Shown in pieces: positions 51,593-60,667 of a DNA stretch of 64,000 nt. How positions within the stretch are numbered: position 1 is the first letter of the stretch; each line of letters begins with the position of its first letter. A program made the position numbers and the translations under genes. Below the pieces are notes generated by a model. It saw only the letters and a program-made list of their open reading frames with translations. It searched no databases and was not told where the DNA came from. The DNA is from Pseudomonadota bacterium (GTDB lineage Bacteria; Pseudomonadota; Alphaproteobacteria; Rhizobiales; Pleomorphomonadaceae), in NCBI GenBank assembly GCA_023436885.1, contig JAEZHI010000045.1, forward strand, positions 62,001-126,000, read 5' to 3'.

Positions 51593-51607
51593 GTTCTGAA
51601 CATGTTC
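51593..51607 (+). promoter_or_regulatory. LexA-like box GTTC-N7-GTTC
   Basis: GTTC (51593-51596), TGAACAT, GTTC (51604-51607), matching the alphaproteobacterial SOS operator, about 80 bp before a chemoreceptor gene. It includes the palindrome GAACATGTTC. A match is expected by chance about once or twice in a window this long, and the gene is not a typical SOS gene. Confidence 0.25.
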
Positions 51608-51686
51608 TGTAAGCCAAAGTTAACGGGCGGCGCCTAAACGGTAATTGTCCCCAGTCTGCGGGAGAATACCGCTGAGGCGCACATCA

Positions 51687-53375
51687 ATGTTCAGCATTCA
51701 TTCCGTATCTGCCAAGATCGCTGCCATCGTTCTGTTGGCGATCGTCGGGCTCGCGGCAATTGGCTACCTTGGTTACACCGATCTCCGTTCGGAACTGATG
51801 GGGCAGAAAAAGCTCGAGCTCCAGAGCCAGGTCGAAACGGCCCGATCGATGATCGAAGGCTTCCGTGATCGTGCCGCCAAGGGCGAAATGAGCGTGTCCG
51901 ACGCTCAGGCCGCAGCCAAGGCTGTATTGAGGCCCGTGCGTTTCGGTCCAGACAAGAATTATTTCTTCATCTACGACGAGAATGGCCAGAACATCCTCCT
52001 GCCCGGCAAGCCCGAGCTCGAGGGAAAAAGCCTGATCGAGATGAAGGATCCGAACGGCAAGTTCATCGTTCGTGACATGCTGGCTATCGCCAAGGCCGGT
52101 GGCGGCAATTACGAGTATATGTGGGTGAAGCCCGGCGACAAGGACCCGTCGTTGAAGCTAGCCTATGCAGCCGGCATCGAAGGCTGGAACTGGATGTTGG
52201 GCACCGGCTTCCATGTTGCTGACATCGAGGCATCGCTTTCCGCCAGCACCCGTCGGATCGGTCTCATCACACTGACTTGCCTGATCCTGCTTGGTGCGCT
52301 GTCGTTTATCGTGGCGCGTGGCATCTCCGGCCCGCTTTCTCGCCTTACACGCTCGATGGATCGGCTTCAGAGTGGTGACCTGGATGCGGAGATATCCGGC
52401 GCGACGCGCAAGGACGAGATTGGCCTGATCGGACGAGCCGTTGCCCGTTTCCGCGATCTGCAGCGCGAACGCATCGCCGCCGAAGCAGATGCCGAAGCGG
52501 CCCGCGCCGCTGCAATGGAAAGGGCGCGTCGCGACGCGCTCACCGGGCTTGCCGATGGGTTCGACAGGTCGTTCCGAGAGACGTCGGCCGGCATCGAGAA
52601 TACCGCTACCGGCTTCGAAAGGGTGGCTTCGGACCTTCTTGCCGTTTCCGATCACACGCGCCGCCAGGCTGAGGCCTCGGCGGAGGCAGGACGGCAGGCC
52701 AAGGATAACGTGCAGGCAGTTTCCAGCGCTGCCGAGGAACTGTCGGCGTCGATCTCCGAAATCGTCGCTCAGGTCGACAAGGCTGCGGAGATTTCGAGCG
52801 GCGCCGTTCGCGAGACGGCTCGCGCCACCGAAGTGATCCGCGGTCTTGACGAGGCGTCCAGCGAGATCGGTAAGGTGGTGGCACTGATCCAGGAGATCGC
52901 AGATCAGACCAATCTCTTGGCGCTCAATGCCACCATTGAGGCGGCACGCGCCGGCGAGGCGGGCAAGGGGTTCGCCGTTGTGGCTTCCGAGGTGAAGCAG
53001 CTGGCCGCCCAGACATCGAAGGCTACCGATGAGATTTCGCGTCGCATCGGCGTGATCCAGTCGGCAACCGGCGAGGCTGTTACAGCGACCAGCACCGTCG
53101 AGCAATCCATCGAACGAGTGAACGAGGTCGCCTCTTCGATCGCCGCGACGCTGGACCAGCAGAATGCAGCTGTCGCAGAGATTACCCGGGCGATCTCTTC
53201 AACTCTCGCCGCCGTCGGCGGCCTTGCTACCGACATGATGCGTTTGATGGAGAACGCGGAGGCGTCGGACTCCAAGTCTCAGGAAGTGGCCGCGCAGGCC
53301 CGCCGCATGCTCGGCGATAGCAAGGCGTTGCAGGCCGAAGTTGACCGCCTCATGCACGAGATGCGCGCCGCCTGA
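51687..53375 (+). CDS. Methyl-accepting chemotaxis protein with single Cache domain
   Basis: 562-residue chemoreceptor. Membrane helix 1 about 9-30, a periplasmic single-Cache (sCache_2 type) sensor with FGPDKNYFFIYDENGQNILLP and GWNWMLGTGFHVADIEASL, membrane helix 2 about 185-207, HAMP, and a signalling coil with EIADQTNLLALNATIEAARA at the tip. sCache sensors of this type often bind small organic acids; ligand here unknown. ATG 51687 with GAGG 9 nt upstream; a good terminator follows. Confidence 0.94.
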   Translation: MFSIHSVSAKIAAIVLLAIVGLAAIGYLGYTDLRSELMGQKKLELQSQVETARSMIEGFRDRAAKGEMSVSDAQAAAKAVLRPVRFGPDKNYFFIYDENGQNILLPGKPELEGKSLIEMKDPNGKFIVRDMLAIAKAGGGNYEYMWVKPGDKDPSLKLAYAAGIEGWNWMLGTGFHVADIEASLSASTRRIGLITLTCLILLGALSFIVARGISGPLSRLTRSMDRLQSGDLDAEISGATRKDEIGLIGRAVARFRDLQRERIAAEADAEAARAAAMERARRDALTGLADGFDRSFRETSAGIENTATGFERVASDLLAVSDHTRRQAEASAEAGRQAKDNVQAVSSAAEELSASISEIVAQVDKAAEISSGAVRETARATEVIRGLDEASSEIGKVVALIQEIADQTNLLALNATIEAARAGEAGKGFAVVASEVKQLAAQTSKATDEISRRIGVIQSATGEAVTATSTVEQSIERVNEVASSIAATLDQQNAAVAEITRAISSTLAAVGGLATDMMRLMENAEASDSKSQEVAAQARRMLGDSKALQAEVDRLMHEMRAA

Positions 53376-53397
53376 GTTTGCGTTTCATGACAAATGG

Positions 53398-53440
53398 CAG
53401 CTCCCTGCGAACAGAAATCGCGGGGAGCTGTTTGGTTTTT
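53398..53440 (+). terminator. Terminator after the Cache chemoreceptor gene
   Basis: 12-bp stem with one G-T pair: CAGCTCCCTGCG (53398-53409) / CGCGGGGAGCTG (53419-53430), 9-nt loop, then TTTGGTTTTT. Confidence 0.9.
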
Positions 53441-53482
53441 GGGTCCCCTCGAAGCAATATTGAGAAACGCTGTCCGCCGGGA

Positions 53483-53701
53483 TCAATAGTGAGGCGGTGG
53501 CGGTTCACGGCCTGCGGTGGCGCGCGCGGCCAGTTCCATCTCCTTGACCTCGTCGAGAAGGCTGGCCACAAGCCGCCGCATCGTGTCGATTTCCTTCCAC
53601 TGCTCGGTCACGGCCGTATTGAGATCGTCGATCACCTGATCCTGATAGGCGATCTTTTCCTCCAGCGCGTCGATCCGCGCTTCGGTGCTGTCCACGTTCA
53701 T
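53483..53701 (-). CDS. slyX: SlyX family protein
   Basis: 72-residue coiled-coil protein: ARIDALEEKIAYQDQVIDDLN with regular heptads, then a proline-rich tail ending PPPPHY, a SlyX hallmark. Function unknown. ATG 53701 has GAGG 7 nt upstream. Confidence 0.9.
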   Translation of the reverse strand: MNVDSTEARIDALEEKIAYQDQVIDDLNTAVTEQWKEIDTMRRLVASLLDEVKEMELAARATAGREPPPPHY

Positions 53702-53714
53702 GGTCTCGCCTCGG

Positions 53715-54131
53715 TCAGTGTGGGAAGGAGCGCGTGGCTGAGGCTTCGCCGAGCGAGTGGCCAAAGGTAGTGCCGCGATCCCTCGCCGTAGCCGTCCACA
53801 TGTAGCGATGTGGGCCGGCCGGCGGGCACGGCCCTAAATAACGGAAGGCGCCTGCCGGCACCAGATCGTTGCCAGCGTAAGGGACAGTTCCGCCGCCATG
53901 GCGGAAATTGGGCGCGTTGAGATCGGTCATCTCAAAGACAATGACGCGTGTGCCCGGCGGCACGTTGGAAAGGCGAAACTCCGGGCTTGCCACTTCGGAG
54001 GGATGCCCTGTGTCGCAGGCTGGCGTAGCACCCCATGCGAAGGACAGCTCGAAGGCGGCGGCAGGCAACGCAAAGCCGACCAGCGCGGCGGCAATCGCAA
54101 GGCATCTCAACATGGCAAATCTCGCAAACAT
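53715..54131 (-). CDS. Secreted PEBP (YbhB/YbcL-like) family protein
   Basis: 138 residues with a signal peptide (CLAIAAALVGFALPAAA) and a small domain resembling phosphatidylethanolamine-binding proteins: SPEFRLSNVPPGTRVIVFEM, a DLNAP motif, FRHGGGTVPYAG and AFRYLGPCPPAGPHRYMW. Two cysteines may form a disulfide in the periplasm. Bacterial members have no settled role. ATG 54131 gives the best signal peptide; ATG 54113 is an alternative. Precedes slyX by 13 bp, so they may be cotranscribed. Confidence 0.8.
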   Translation of the reverse strand: MFARFAMLRCLAIAAALVGFALPAAAFELSFAWGATPACDTGHPSEVASPEFRLSNVPPGTRVIVFEMTDLNAPNFRHGGGTVPYAGNDLVPAGAFRYLGPCPPAGPHRYMWTATARDRGTTFGHSLGEASATRSFPH

Positions 54132-54304
54132 GCGTGGGATTTTGTCACCGCCGCTCTTTGGTGGCAAGCGAACGAACTGATCCGCATTGCTTCGCCCTTG
54201 CGGGAAGCGGGATGGGCAGCGTAGTCAAAGGTCTGCCATTTCCGCAAATTTCCGACGCGCCGCGCAGGCCGCCGGCCCTCTCGGTCCCAAAGCCGGTGCC
54301 GCCC

Positions 54305-55249
54305 GTGATTGCCATTGCTCTCGATGTCCTGCCAGTCTTTCTGTTGATCCTGATCGGCTATCTCTTGGTCCGCTTCCGAGTGATGAAGCCGGAAGTTGGC
54401 GATGGACTTTCCGATTTCGTCTTCACGATTGCCATGCCGATGCTGCTGTTCAAGACGGTGGCGGTGGCGCATGTAGAAGGCGGTTCGCCCTGGACGATCT
54501 GGGTGGCTTATTTCGCGGGTGTTGCCGTGACCTGGACGGCTGGGCATTTGGCGGTGACCCGTCTATTCGGGCGGGATGCTCGTATTGGCGTCCTCGCCGG
54601 CGTTAGTTCTGCCTTTGCCAACAACTTGTTCATCGGCTTGCCGCTTGTTCAGCGCATCGTCGGCGATGACGGTGTCGTGGCACTGTCAATCCTGCTCTGT
54701 GCCCACCTGCCCGTGATGATGATCGCGGGCACCGTGCTGATGGAGCAAGCCGAGAGACGGACTGGCGGCCGACCCGCCCAATCCCTGACCGCCGTATTGA
54801 AACAGGTTGGCCGCAATCTGGTGCGCAACCCGCTGGTGGTCGGCTTGGTGTTGGGGTCGCTGTGGCGTACATCCGGATTGCCGCTGACGGGTGTCGTCGG
54901 TACGGTCGTCAATGACATTGGTGATATCGCCGGCTCTGCAGCACTGATCTCGCTTGGCATGGCATTGATGAAATACGGGGTTTCCGATGGCATAAGGCCG
55001 GCGCTGGTTACGTCGGTCTTCAAGCTGTTCCTGCTCCCGGCTTCCGTCTATACGGCGAGCCGCCTGCTCGGTCTCGGTGCCACATGGACAGCGGCGCTGG
55101 TGCTGACGTCCTCGGTTCCCACGGGCGTCAACGCATGGCTGATCGCCAATCGCTTCGGCGTCGGCCACGGTCTTGCCTCTTCCTCGATCACCATCACCAC
55201 GGCAGTCGGGGTGGTGACCACGACCTTTTGGGCGTGGCTGCTCGGCTGA
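54305..55249 (+). CDS. AEC family transporter
   Basis: 314-residue auxin-efflux-carrier-type permease with about ten membrane helices, opening IAIALDVLPVFLLILIGYLL and containing the two broken-helix crossovers (FTIAMPMLLFKTVA; SSAFANNLFIGLPLVQ). Relatives export or import small organic acids. GTG 54305 gives the normal family N-terminus; ATG 54210 with GGAAG in front would add 32 Pro-rich residues and cannot be excluded. Confidence 0.9.
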   Translation: MIAIALDVLPVFLLILIGYLLVRFRVMKPEVGDGLSDFVFTIAMPMLLFKTVAVAHVEGGSPWTIWVAYFAGVAVTWTAGHLAVTRLFGRDARIGVLAGVSSAFANNLFIGLPLVQRIVGDDGVVALSILLCAHLPVMMIAGTVLMEQAERRTGGRPAQSLTAVLKQVGRNLVRNPLVVGLVLGSLWRTSGLPLTGVVGTVVNDIGDIAGSAALISLGMALMKYGVSDGIRPALVTSVFKLFLLPASVYTASRLLGLGATWTAALVLTSSVPTGVNAWLIANRFGVGHGLASSSITITTAVGVVTTTFWAWLLG

Positions 55250-55353
55250 GAACGCCCGAAAGCGCTGTGGTCTGGACCGAAATTCAGCTTTTCCTTTGCG
55301 CCGCTGCGATGCGTGCCGTATGACGGGCGCCGGTATTTTCGAGGCGTCTTTCC

Positions 55354-56460
55354 ATGTCCGATATTTCGCTCGTTCCCGTTCCCCGCAGCGGCATTCTCGA
55401 CATCGATCTTTACGTTCCCGGCGGGTCGAAAGCGGCGCCAGGCAAGAAGCTCTACAAGCTGTCTTCCAACGAGACGCCGCTCGGACCGAGTCCGAAGGCG
55501 CTTGAGGCCTATGGGAAGATCGCGAGCAAACTCGAGCTTTATCCCGACGGCTCCTCCACCGAACTCCGGCAGGCGATTGCCGAAACTCACGGGCTCAATA
55601 TCGACCGGGTGATCTGTGGCAACGGTTCGGACGAGCTCTTGCACCTGCTCGCCGAGTGCTATCTGTCACCTGGGGACGAGGCGATCTATTCCGAACACGG
55701 ATTCCTGGTCTATCGCATCTCCATCCTTGCTGCAGGGGCGACGCCCGTGGTGGCCAAGGAGACCCATTACACGACGGACGTCGATGCCATTCTGGCTGCG
55801 GTGACGCCGCGGACGCGCATGGTTTTTCTTGCCAATCCTAACAATCCTACCGGCACCTACATTCCGATGGCTGAGGTCCGGCGGCTGCACGCGGGCCTGC
55901 CGGGCAATGTCCTTCTGGTCCTCGATGCCGCCTATGCCGAATATGTCCGCCGCAACGATTACGAAAGCGGTGTCGAGCTGGTTGCCTCGGCCGACAACGT
56001 GGTGATGACGCGCACCTTCTCGAAGATCCACGGTCTCGCGGCATTGCGCATTGGCTGGCTCTACGGCCCGAAAGCCGTCGTCGACGTGCTGGAGCGGGTC
56101 CGCGGGCCGTTCAATCTCAATGCTGCTGCGATCAGTGCCGGCGCTGCGGCCATGCGTGATCGTGCCTTCGTCGAGGCGGCCGTCGAGCATAATGGCCGAT
56201 GGAGCGCCTGGTTGACGGCTGAACTCGGCAAGCTTGGGCTGACGGTTACGCCGTCGGTCGCCAATTTCCTGCTGGTACATTTTCCGGAGACCGGCAAGAC
56301 CGCCGATGCCGCCGACAAGGCGCTGCTTTCCGAGGGGGTGGTGGTGCGCAAGGTGGGCGGCTACGGCTTACCCAACGCACTTCGCATGACCGTCGGTTCG
56401 GAAGAGGCCTGTCGCCGTCTCGTCGACCTGCTGACCGCTTTCATGAAGGGGGCGGCATGA
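55354..56460 (+). CDS. hisC: Histidinol-phosphate / aromatic aminotransferase
   Basis: 368-residue class II aminotransferase. PLP lysine Lys224 in TRTFSKIHGLAALRIGW; LSSNETPLGPSP, GNGSDELLHLLA, NPNNPTGTYI and the Arg in ALRMTVGSEE fit HisC. Overlapping the tyrC gene suggests its main job may be aromatic transamination (phenylalanine and tyrosine), with histidine synthesis shared. ATG 55354. Confidence 0.94.
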   Translation: MSDISLVPVPRSGILDIDLYVPGGSKAAPGKKLYKLSSNETPLGPSPKALEAYGKIASKLELYPDGSSTELRQAIAETHGLNIDRVICGNGSDELLHLLAECYLSPGDEAIYSEHGFLVYRISILAAGATPVVAKETHYTTDVDAILAAVTPRTRMVFLANPNNPTGTYIPMAEVRRLHAGLPGNVLLVLDAAYAEYVRRNDYESGVELVASADNVVMTRTFSKIHGLAALRIGWLYGPKAVVDVLERVRGPFNLNAAAISAGAAAMRDRAFVEAAVEHNGRWSAWLTAELGKLGLTVTPSVANFLLVHFPETGKTADAADKALLSEGVVVRKVGGYGLPNALRMTVGSEEACRRLVDLLTAFMKGAA

Positions 56461-57398
56461 GCGACGCATTGTTCTCCCGTCTCGCCATCATCGGCATTGG
56501 CCTGATCGGCTCTTCAATCGCCCGGGCAGCCCGCCTTAATGGTCTCGTCGATGAGATCGCCATCGCCGATCAGTCGTCCGTCATCCTGAAGCGGGCAGAG
56601 GAGCTATCGCTTGGCGATAGTTACCATGCCTCAGCGGCCGACGCCGTGGTGGGCGCCGACCTCGTGATCGCGTGCGTGCCCGTCGGTGCTGCCGGCGCCG
56701 TGGCGGAGGTGATCGCACCACGCCTTAAGGCCGGCGCTGTCGTTTCGGATGTTGGCTCGGTGAAAAGCTCGGTCGTCCGGCAGATGAACCCTCATCTTCC
56801 TGATAACGTGCACTTCATCCCGGCCCATCCAGTGGCCGGCACGGAATATTCCGGTCCTGATGCTGGCTTTGCCGAACTCTTCGTCAATCGCTGGTCGATC
56901 GTCTGCCCCGACGAAGCGACCGATCCCAAGGCTCTTGATCGGCTCGTCGCTTTCTGGGCCGGCATGGGGGCCAATGTCGAGTGCATGAGCGCCGAACGGC
57001 ATGATCTTGTTCTAGCCATTACCAGCCATGTTCCGCATCTGATCGCCTACAACATCGTCGGCACGGCTGCGGATCTCGAGAAGGTCACCGAATCCGAGGT
57101 GATGAAGTTCTCAGCCGGTGGCTTCCGCGATTTCACGCGTATCGCTGCTTCCGACCCGACCATGTGGCGCGATGTGTTCCTTCACAACAAGGACGCCGTC
57201 CTTGAAGTGCTCGGTCGCTTCCAGGAGGACCTTTTCGCCTTGCAGCGGCAGATCCGCTGGGGCGAGGGTGATCGCCTCTTCGATCTGTTCAGCCGAACAC
57301 GTGCTATCCGGCGCGGCATTCTGACTCTTGGCCAGGACGCGCCGGAAGCTGATTTTGGCCGGTCTCACAAGGCGCCTTCCAAGCCTTCCTCAGAATAG
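56457..57398 (+). CDS. tyrC: Prephenate/arogenate (cyclohexadienyl) dehydrogenase
   Basis: 313-residue NAD(P)-dependent enzyme of tyrosine synthesis. Rossmann motif LAIIGIGLIGSSIARAAR, then SDVGSVKSSVV, FIPAHPVAGTEYSGPDAGF with the catalytic His, and ITSHVPHLIAYNIV. The start overlaps the hisC stop by 4 nt (ATGA). Its 3' end overlaps the convergent DUF2125 gene by 9 bp. Confidence 0.95.
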   Translation: MSDALFSRLAIIGIGLIGSSIARAARLNGLVDEIAIADQSSVILKRAEELSLGDSYHASAADAVVGADLVIACVPVGAAGAVAEVIAPRLKAGAVVSDVGSVKSSVVRQMNPHLPDNVHFIPAHPVAGTEYSGPDAGFAELFVNRWSIVCPDEATDPKALDRLVAFWAGMGANVECMSAERHDLVLAITSHVPHLIAYNIVGTAADLEKVTESEVMKFSAGGFRDFTRIAASDPTMWRDVFLHNKDAVLEVLGRFQEDLFALQRQIRWGEGDRLFDLFSRTRAIRRGILTLGQDAPEADFGRSHKAPSKPSSE

Positions 57399-58388
57399 CG
57401 GAGCGATCTCGGCGAGCTTGCGACCGTTGGCCGATACGACACCGTCGGTGATCTTCAGCCCGATGGAGCGGCCGCCGTCGTCAGCACTCGAACCCATCAA
57501 GACGAAGGCCATGACCAGCCCGGCCACTTCCGGTGTCAGGCTGTGTCCGCCGGCCGCTGCGGCAAGGGCGAGCGCGTTGAGATTATGGCCCGTTACCTTG
57601 CCATCGGCCTCGACGAGGCCGTTCTGGGATACTGTACCCTCACCTGTGAGGGTCAAGGTGGCGCCACCAAGGTCAGCCATGAGCCGGTGGAGCGTTACCT
57701 TGCCGCCAGCCGCCTGCCAACTCGCCAGTTCTGTCGGACCAGCCATGGCCATATCGGCCTTGGTGACCGTGGCAGCTAGCGCCAGGCGGACAGGAAGCGG
57801 TGTCAGCGTCGTTGGACCGGCTGCAACACCAAGGCCGTCGATGGTGGCGGCGATCTCGCCGTCTTCAGGCTGCTGAGCCGCTCGTTCCAGCAAAAGCTCG
57901 CCACGCCCAATCGTCAACTTGCCTTCCGTGCGACCGGCAACCGGCCCAGATGCAGCAAGTCCGGCAGTCTTTACAGTAACCCGGTTGGCACGCCCGTCAG
58001 TCAGCCTCAAGCTGGCTGTCAGTTCGCTGGCCGTGATGTCGAGCTTCCGACTGTCGGGCGCCGTGTAGGATATCGGAGCCATGAAGCGGAAATCGAGCTG
58101 GTGCGGGTCGAAGACCGATCCTTCGCCATGGGCGTTGGCGCTCATGAATTTACCGCCATCAGGAAGCGTGACGGTCAGCCCACTGCTGCAATCGAGCGTG
58201 AGCTGAAAGGGCCAACCGCCTATCGTCTCACTCGGACAATCCACTGTAATGCCATTTGTCGACGACAGGTCGGCCATCGATTTTGCGATCGAGCTCTCCA
58301 GCCACCAGCGCGCGCCAAACCACACGCCCGTCCAGAGGATCGCGATCGCTACGATTGTCGATAAGCCCCACCGCACCGTCCGTGTCAT
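57390..58388 (-). CDS. DUF2125 family protein
   Basis: 332-residue protein of an alphaproteobacterial family of unknown function. One N-terminal membrane helix (WGLSTIVAIAILWTGVWFGARWW) anchors a long beta-rich part, likely in the periplasm, with VDCPSETIGGWPFQLTLDC (two cysteines) near its start, similar in style to AsmA-like proteins. ATG 58388 has GGAA at 5 nt. Confidence 0.85.
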   Translation of the reverse strand: MTRTVRWGLSTIVAIAILWTGVWFGARWWLESSIAKSMADLSSTNGITVDCPSETIGGWPFQLTLDCSSGLTVTLPDGGKFMSANAHGEGSVFDPHQLDFRFMAPISYTAPDSRKLDITASELTASLRLTDGRANRVTVKTAGLAASGPVAGRTEGKLTIGRGELLLERAAQQPEDGEIAATIDGLGVAAGPTTLTPLPVRLALAATVTKADMAMAGPTELASWQAAGGKVTLHRLMADLGGATLTLTGEGTVSQNGLVEADGKVTGHNLNALALAAAAGGHSLTPEVAGLVMAFVLMGSSADDGGRSIGLKITDGVVSANGRKLAEIAPLF

Positions 58389-58543
58389 GACGCTTCCCCG
58401 CGAGATACGGGCGTCCCCATGGACGCACTGTTCACCCTCCATCCACTAGAGCAATGTGGCGAAAGATGGAATCGTCTTCGCCGGGCATTGCATTCGTCCA
58501 GCGGGATGCTACGCCTTTGAAAGCGTCAATGCGGAGCTTGTGG

Positions 58544-59080
58544 ATGGACGCGAGCATTTGGGTATTCGGCTACGGCTCGCTGATGTGGAATCCAGGCTTT
58601 CCATATCTGAGGGCAGTGCAGGCGAGGATGCATGGCGTCCGCAGGTCACTCTGTGTCCGCTCGACGCATTATCGTGGCACGCCTGAAAACCCAGGTCTGG
58701 TATTTGGCCTTGATCGGGGCGGCTCCTGTCACGGCGTTGCCTTCGAGGTTGCCGAGGCTGATCGCGAGGCGGTCATTGCCTACCTGCGAGCGCGTGAACA
58801 GATCTCCATGGTCTACCATGAGGTTGTCCGGCCGGCCCGGCTCGCGACTGGCGAGACGGTAGGGGCTCTCGTCTATGTCGCAAACCAGGGGCATGAACAA
58901 TATGCCGGCTGTCTCGATTTCGAGGAGACGCTCACCATCATTCGTCAAAGTGCCGGAGAGATGGGACCAAATGTCGACTACGTGACGGCTACGCTCAAAA
59001 GGTTGCAGGACATGGGCATCCGCGACCGGTGGCTCGAACGGGTCGTCGATGCGCTGGCGCAAAAAAGCAAGGAAGACTGA
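58544..59080 (+). CDS. chaC: Gamma-glutamylcyclotransferase, ChaC family
   Basis: 178-residue enzyme that releases 5-oxoproline from gamma-glutamyl compounds such as glutathione. The substrate loop VFGYGSLMWNPGF is at the N-terminus, then YRGTPENPGLVFGLDRGG and YLRAREQ, which should hold the catalytic Glu. ATG 58544 with GGAG 8 nt upstream; longer in-frame sequence is not family-like. Confidence 0.93.
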   Translation: MDASIWVFGYGSLMWNPGFPYLRAVQARMHGVRRSLCVRSTHYRGTPENPGLVFGLDRGGSCHGVAFEVAEADREAVIAYLRAREQISMVYHEVVRPARLATGETVGALVYVANQGHEQYAGCLDFEETLTIIRQSAGEMGPNVDYVTATLKRLQDMGIRDRWLERVVDALAQKSKED

Positions 59081-59099
59081 TCGGTCTTGGCGCCGCGGC

Positions 59100-59882
59100 T
59101 CACGCCGGTGCGACCGGCGTAGTCAGCTCGGCGACCCGAGCACGTGCCGTGGGCGGCAGATCGTCACCCCGTTCCGCCGCTTCGATCAGCAACCGGTCGC
59201 AAGCCGCTTCGATGTCGCTTTCAAGCTTCTGGAACATCTCACGCGGCTTGAGACCGGACGGGATTGGCTCCAGGAACTCGACGACAATCGTACCGCGCCG
59301 GTGAACCCGTGCCTTGCGTGGCCAGACCGTGCCGGCATTGTGGGCGACAGGGACCACCGGTGCATCAACCGACTTGTAGATCTGAGCGATGCCCTGCTTG
59401 TAGTCGGGACGGGCGCCTGCCTCGGCGCGCGTTCCCTCGGGGAAAATGATCACTTGCCGCCCTGCCGCGACAGCCGATCGCGTGCCTTCGATGACCTTTC
59501 TCAAGGCTGCGGTGGGGCTGCCACGATCGATGGCGATATTGCCGGCGAGCTTCAACCACCAGCCGAACACGGGGATCCAAGTCAGTTCGCGCTTCAGGAT
59601 GAAGGCTGGGTCGGCCAGCAACGGCACCAAGGCCAGCGTTTCAAACGTCGATTGGTGCTTGGAGGCCAGGATGAAGCCACCCTTGGGGATACGCTCAAGA
59701 TGGCGATATTCATGTCGCGTGCCTGTGATCAGGCCATGCAGGCGGATCAGTGTCCAGGTCCAGGATTTCACGACGATCATCACGCCTCGGTGGCCGCCCA
59801 GGGCAAAGGGAGCGCCGAGAATGGCCATGATGGCCGTCACCGAGAAGAAGGCGAAGCTGTAGAGATACGAGCGGATCAGCAT
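59100..59882 (-). CDS. plsC: 1-acyl-sn-glycerol-3-phosphate acyltransferase
   Basis: 260-residue PlsC-type acyltransferase of phospholipid synthesis, membrane-bound through an N-terminal helix (SYLYSFAFFSVTAIMAILGAP in part). Motif I appears as SKHQSTFETLAL: His-x4-Glu rather than the common His-x4-Asp. Motif III is VIIFPEGTRAEAG, and motif IV is APVVPVAHNAG. ATG 59882 with GGAAG 8 nt upstream. Last of ftsE-ftsX-ydcF-plsC. Confidence 0.93.
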   Translation of the reverse strand: MLIRSYLYSFAFFSVTAIMAILGAPFALGGHRGVMIVVKSWTWTLIRLHGLITGTRHEYRHLERIPKGGFILASKHQSTFETLALVPLLADPAFILKRELTWIPVFGWWLKLAGNIAIDRGSPTAALRKVIEGTRSAVAAGRQVIIFPEGTRAEAGARPDYKQGIAQIYKSVDAPVVPVAHNAGTVWPRKARVHRRGTIVVEFLEPIPSGLKPREMFQKLESDIEAACDRLLIEAAERGDDLPPTARARVAELTTPVAPA

Positions 59883-59907
59883 GGATCGTCTTCCGGGATT
59901 GGCGAAA

Positions 59908-60606
59908 TCAACCGAAAGCCCCACCGATGAGCTCGGCGAGGCCGTCGATGCCACCGAGCGACAGGCGGAGGCGCGTTGCCGTATACTTCAGGTATTCCTG
60001 CAGGAGAAGCAGGATCATGCCTCGATCTTCCGACCAATGGCCGAGCGTCAGGCCCGGCCGCGTTACCGGATAAGGTATCAAGCGGATATCCGGCATGGCG
60101 TGCGACAGCTCCAGCATGGAGCGTGGCATATGATAGGCGGATGTCACGACGATCAATGAAAGGAATCCATTGCGCCGCGCCCATTTGGCGGTCTCAAGAG
60201 CGTTGCCGATGGTGTTGGCCGCCCGACGATCCAGATCGACGCAGCAAGCCATCATGTCCGGCTCGGCCTCAACCATTCGGGCCAGCCGTGTGGCCGATGT
60301 CTCGGGATGAACGCCCGAGATCAACAGCCGCCGCGCCTTGCCTGCCGTCATCAACTCTATGGCGCCGGTGATGCGCTCGGCGCCACCGGTCAGAACCACG
60401 ATGCCGTCTGCCGCAAGAGGCGAGGGCGTCTGGTAATTCACTATCGTATCGACGAAACGATAAAAGCCGCCGCAGAAAAAGCCGCTGCCGATGAGGATGG
60501 CCACGAGGAGAATGACGCCGATCGATCGGCGGGCGCGGGTGCGCTCGCCGAACGCTTGCTCGGGCTTGCCGGCCGTCTCTCTCGTGGGAGCGGACGATTC
60601 CATCAT
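59908..60606 (-). CDS. YdcF/ElyC (DUF218) family protein
   Basis: 232-residue protein with one membrane helix (SIGVILLVAILIGSGFFCGG) and a DUF218 domain: DGIVVLTGGAERITGAIELM, RLLISGVHPETS, TIGNALETAKWARRNGF and VVTSAYHMPRSMLEL. Relatives influence envelope integrity and peptidoglycan or lipid-carrier metabolism. Start is ATG 60606 or 60603 (AAGG just upstream). Lies between ftsX and plsC. Confidence 0.87.
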   Translation of the reverse strand: MMESSAPTRETAGKPEQAFGERTRARRSIGVILLVAILIGSGFFCGGFYRFVDTIVNYQTPSPLAADGIVVLTGGAERITGAIELMTAGKARRLLISGVHPETSATRLARMVEAEPDMMACCVDLDRRAANTIGNALETAKWARRNGFLSLIVVTSAYHMPRSMLELSHAMPDIRLIPYPVTRPGLTLGHWSEDRGMILLLLQEYLKYTATRLRLSLGGIDGLAELIGGAFG

Positions 60607-60667
60607 GCCTTCATTGTAGAAAATCGGCTGACTGTTGACAAATGCGGGCGGCCCCAAGTCCGACGGA

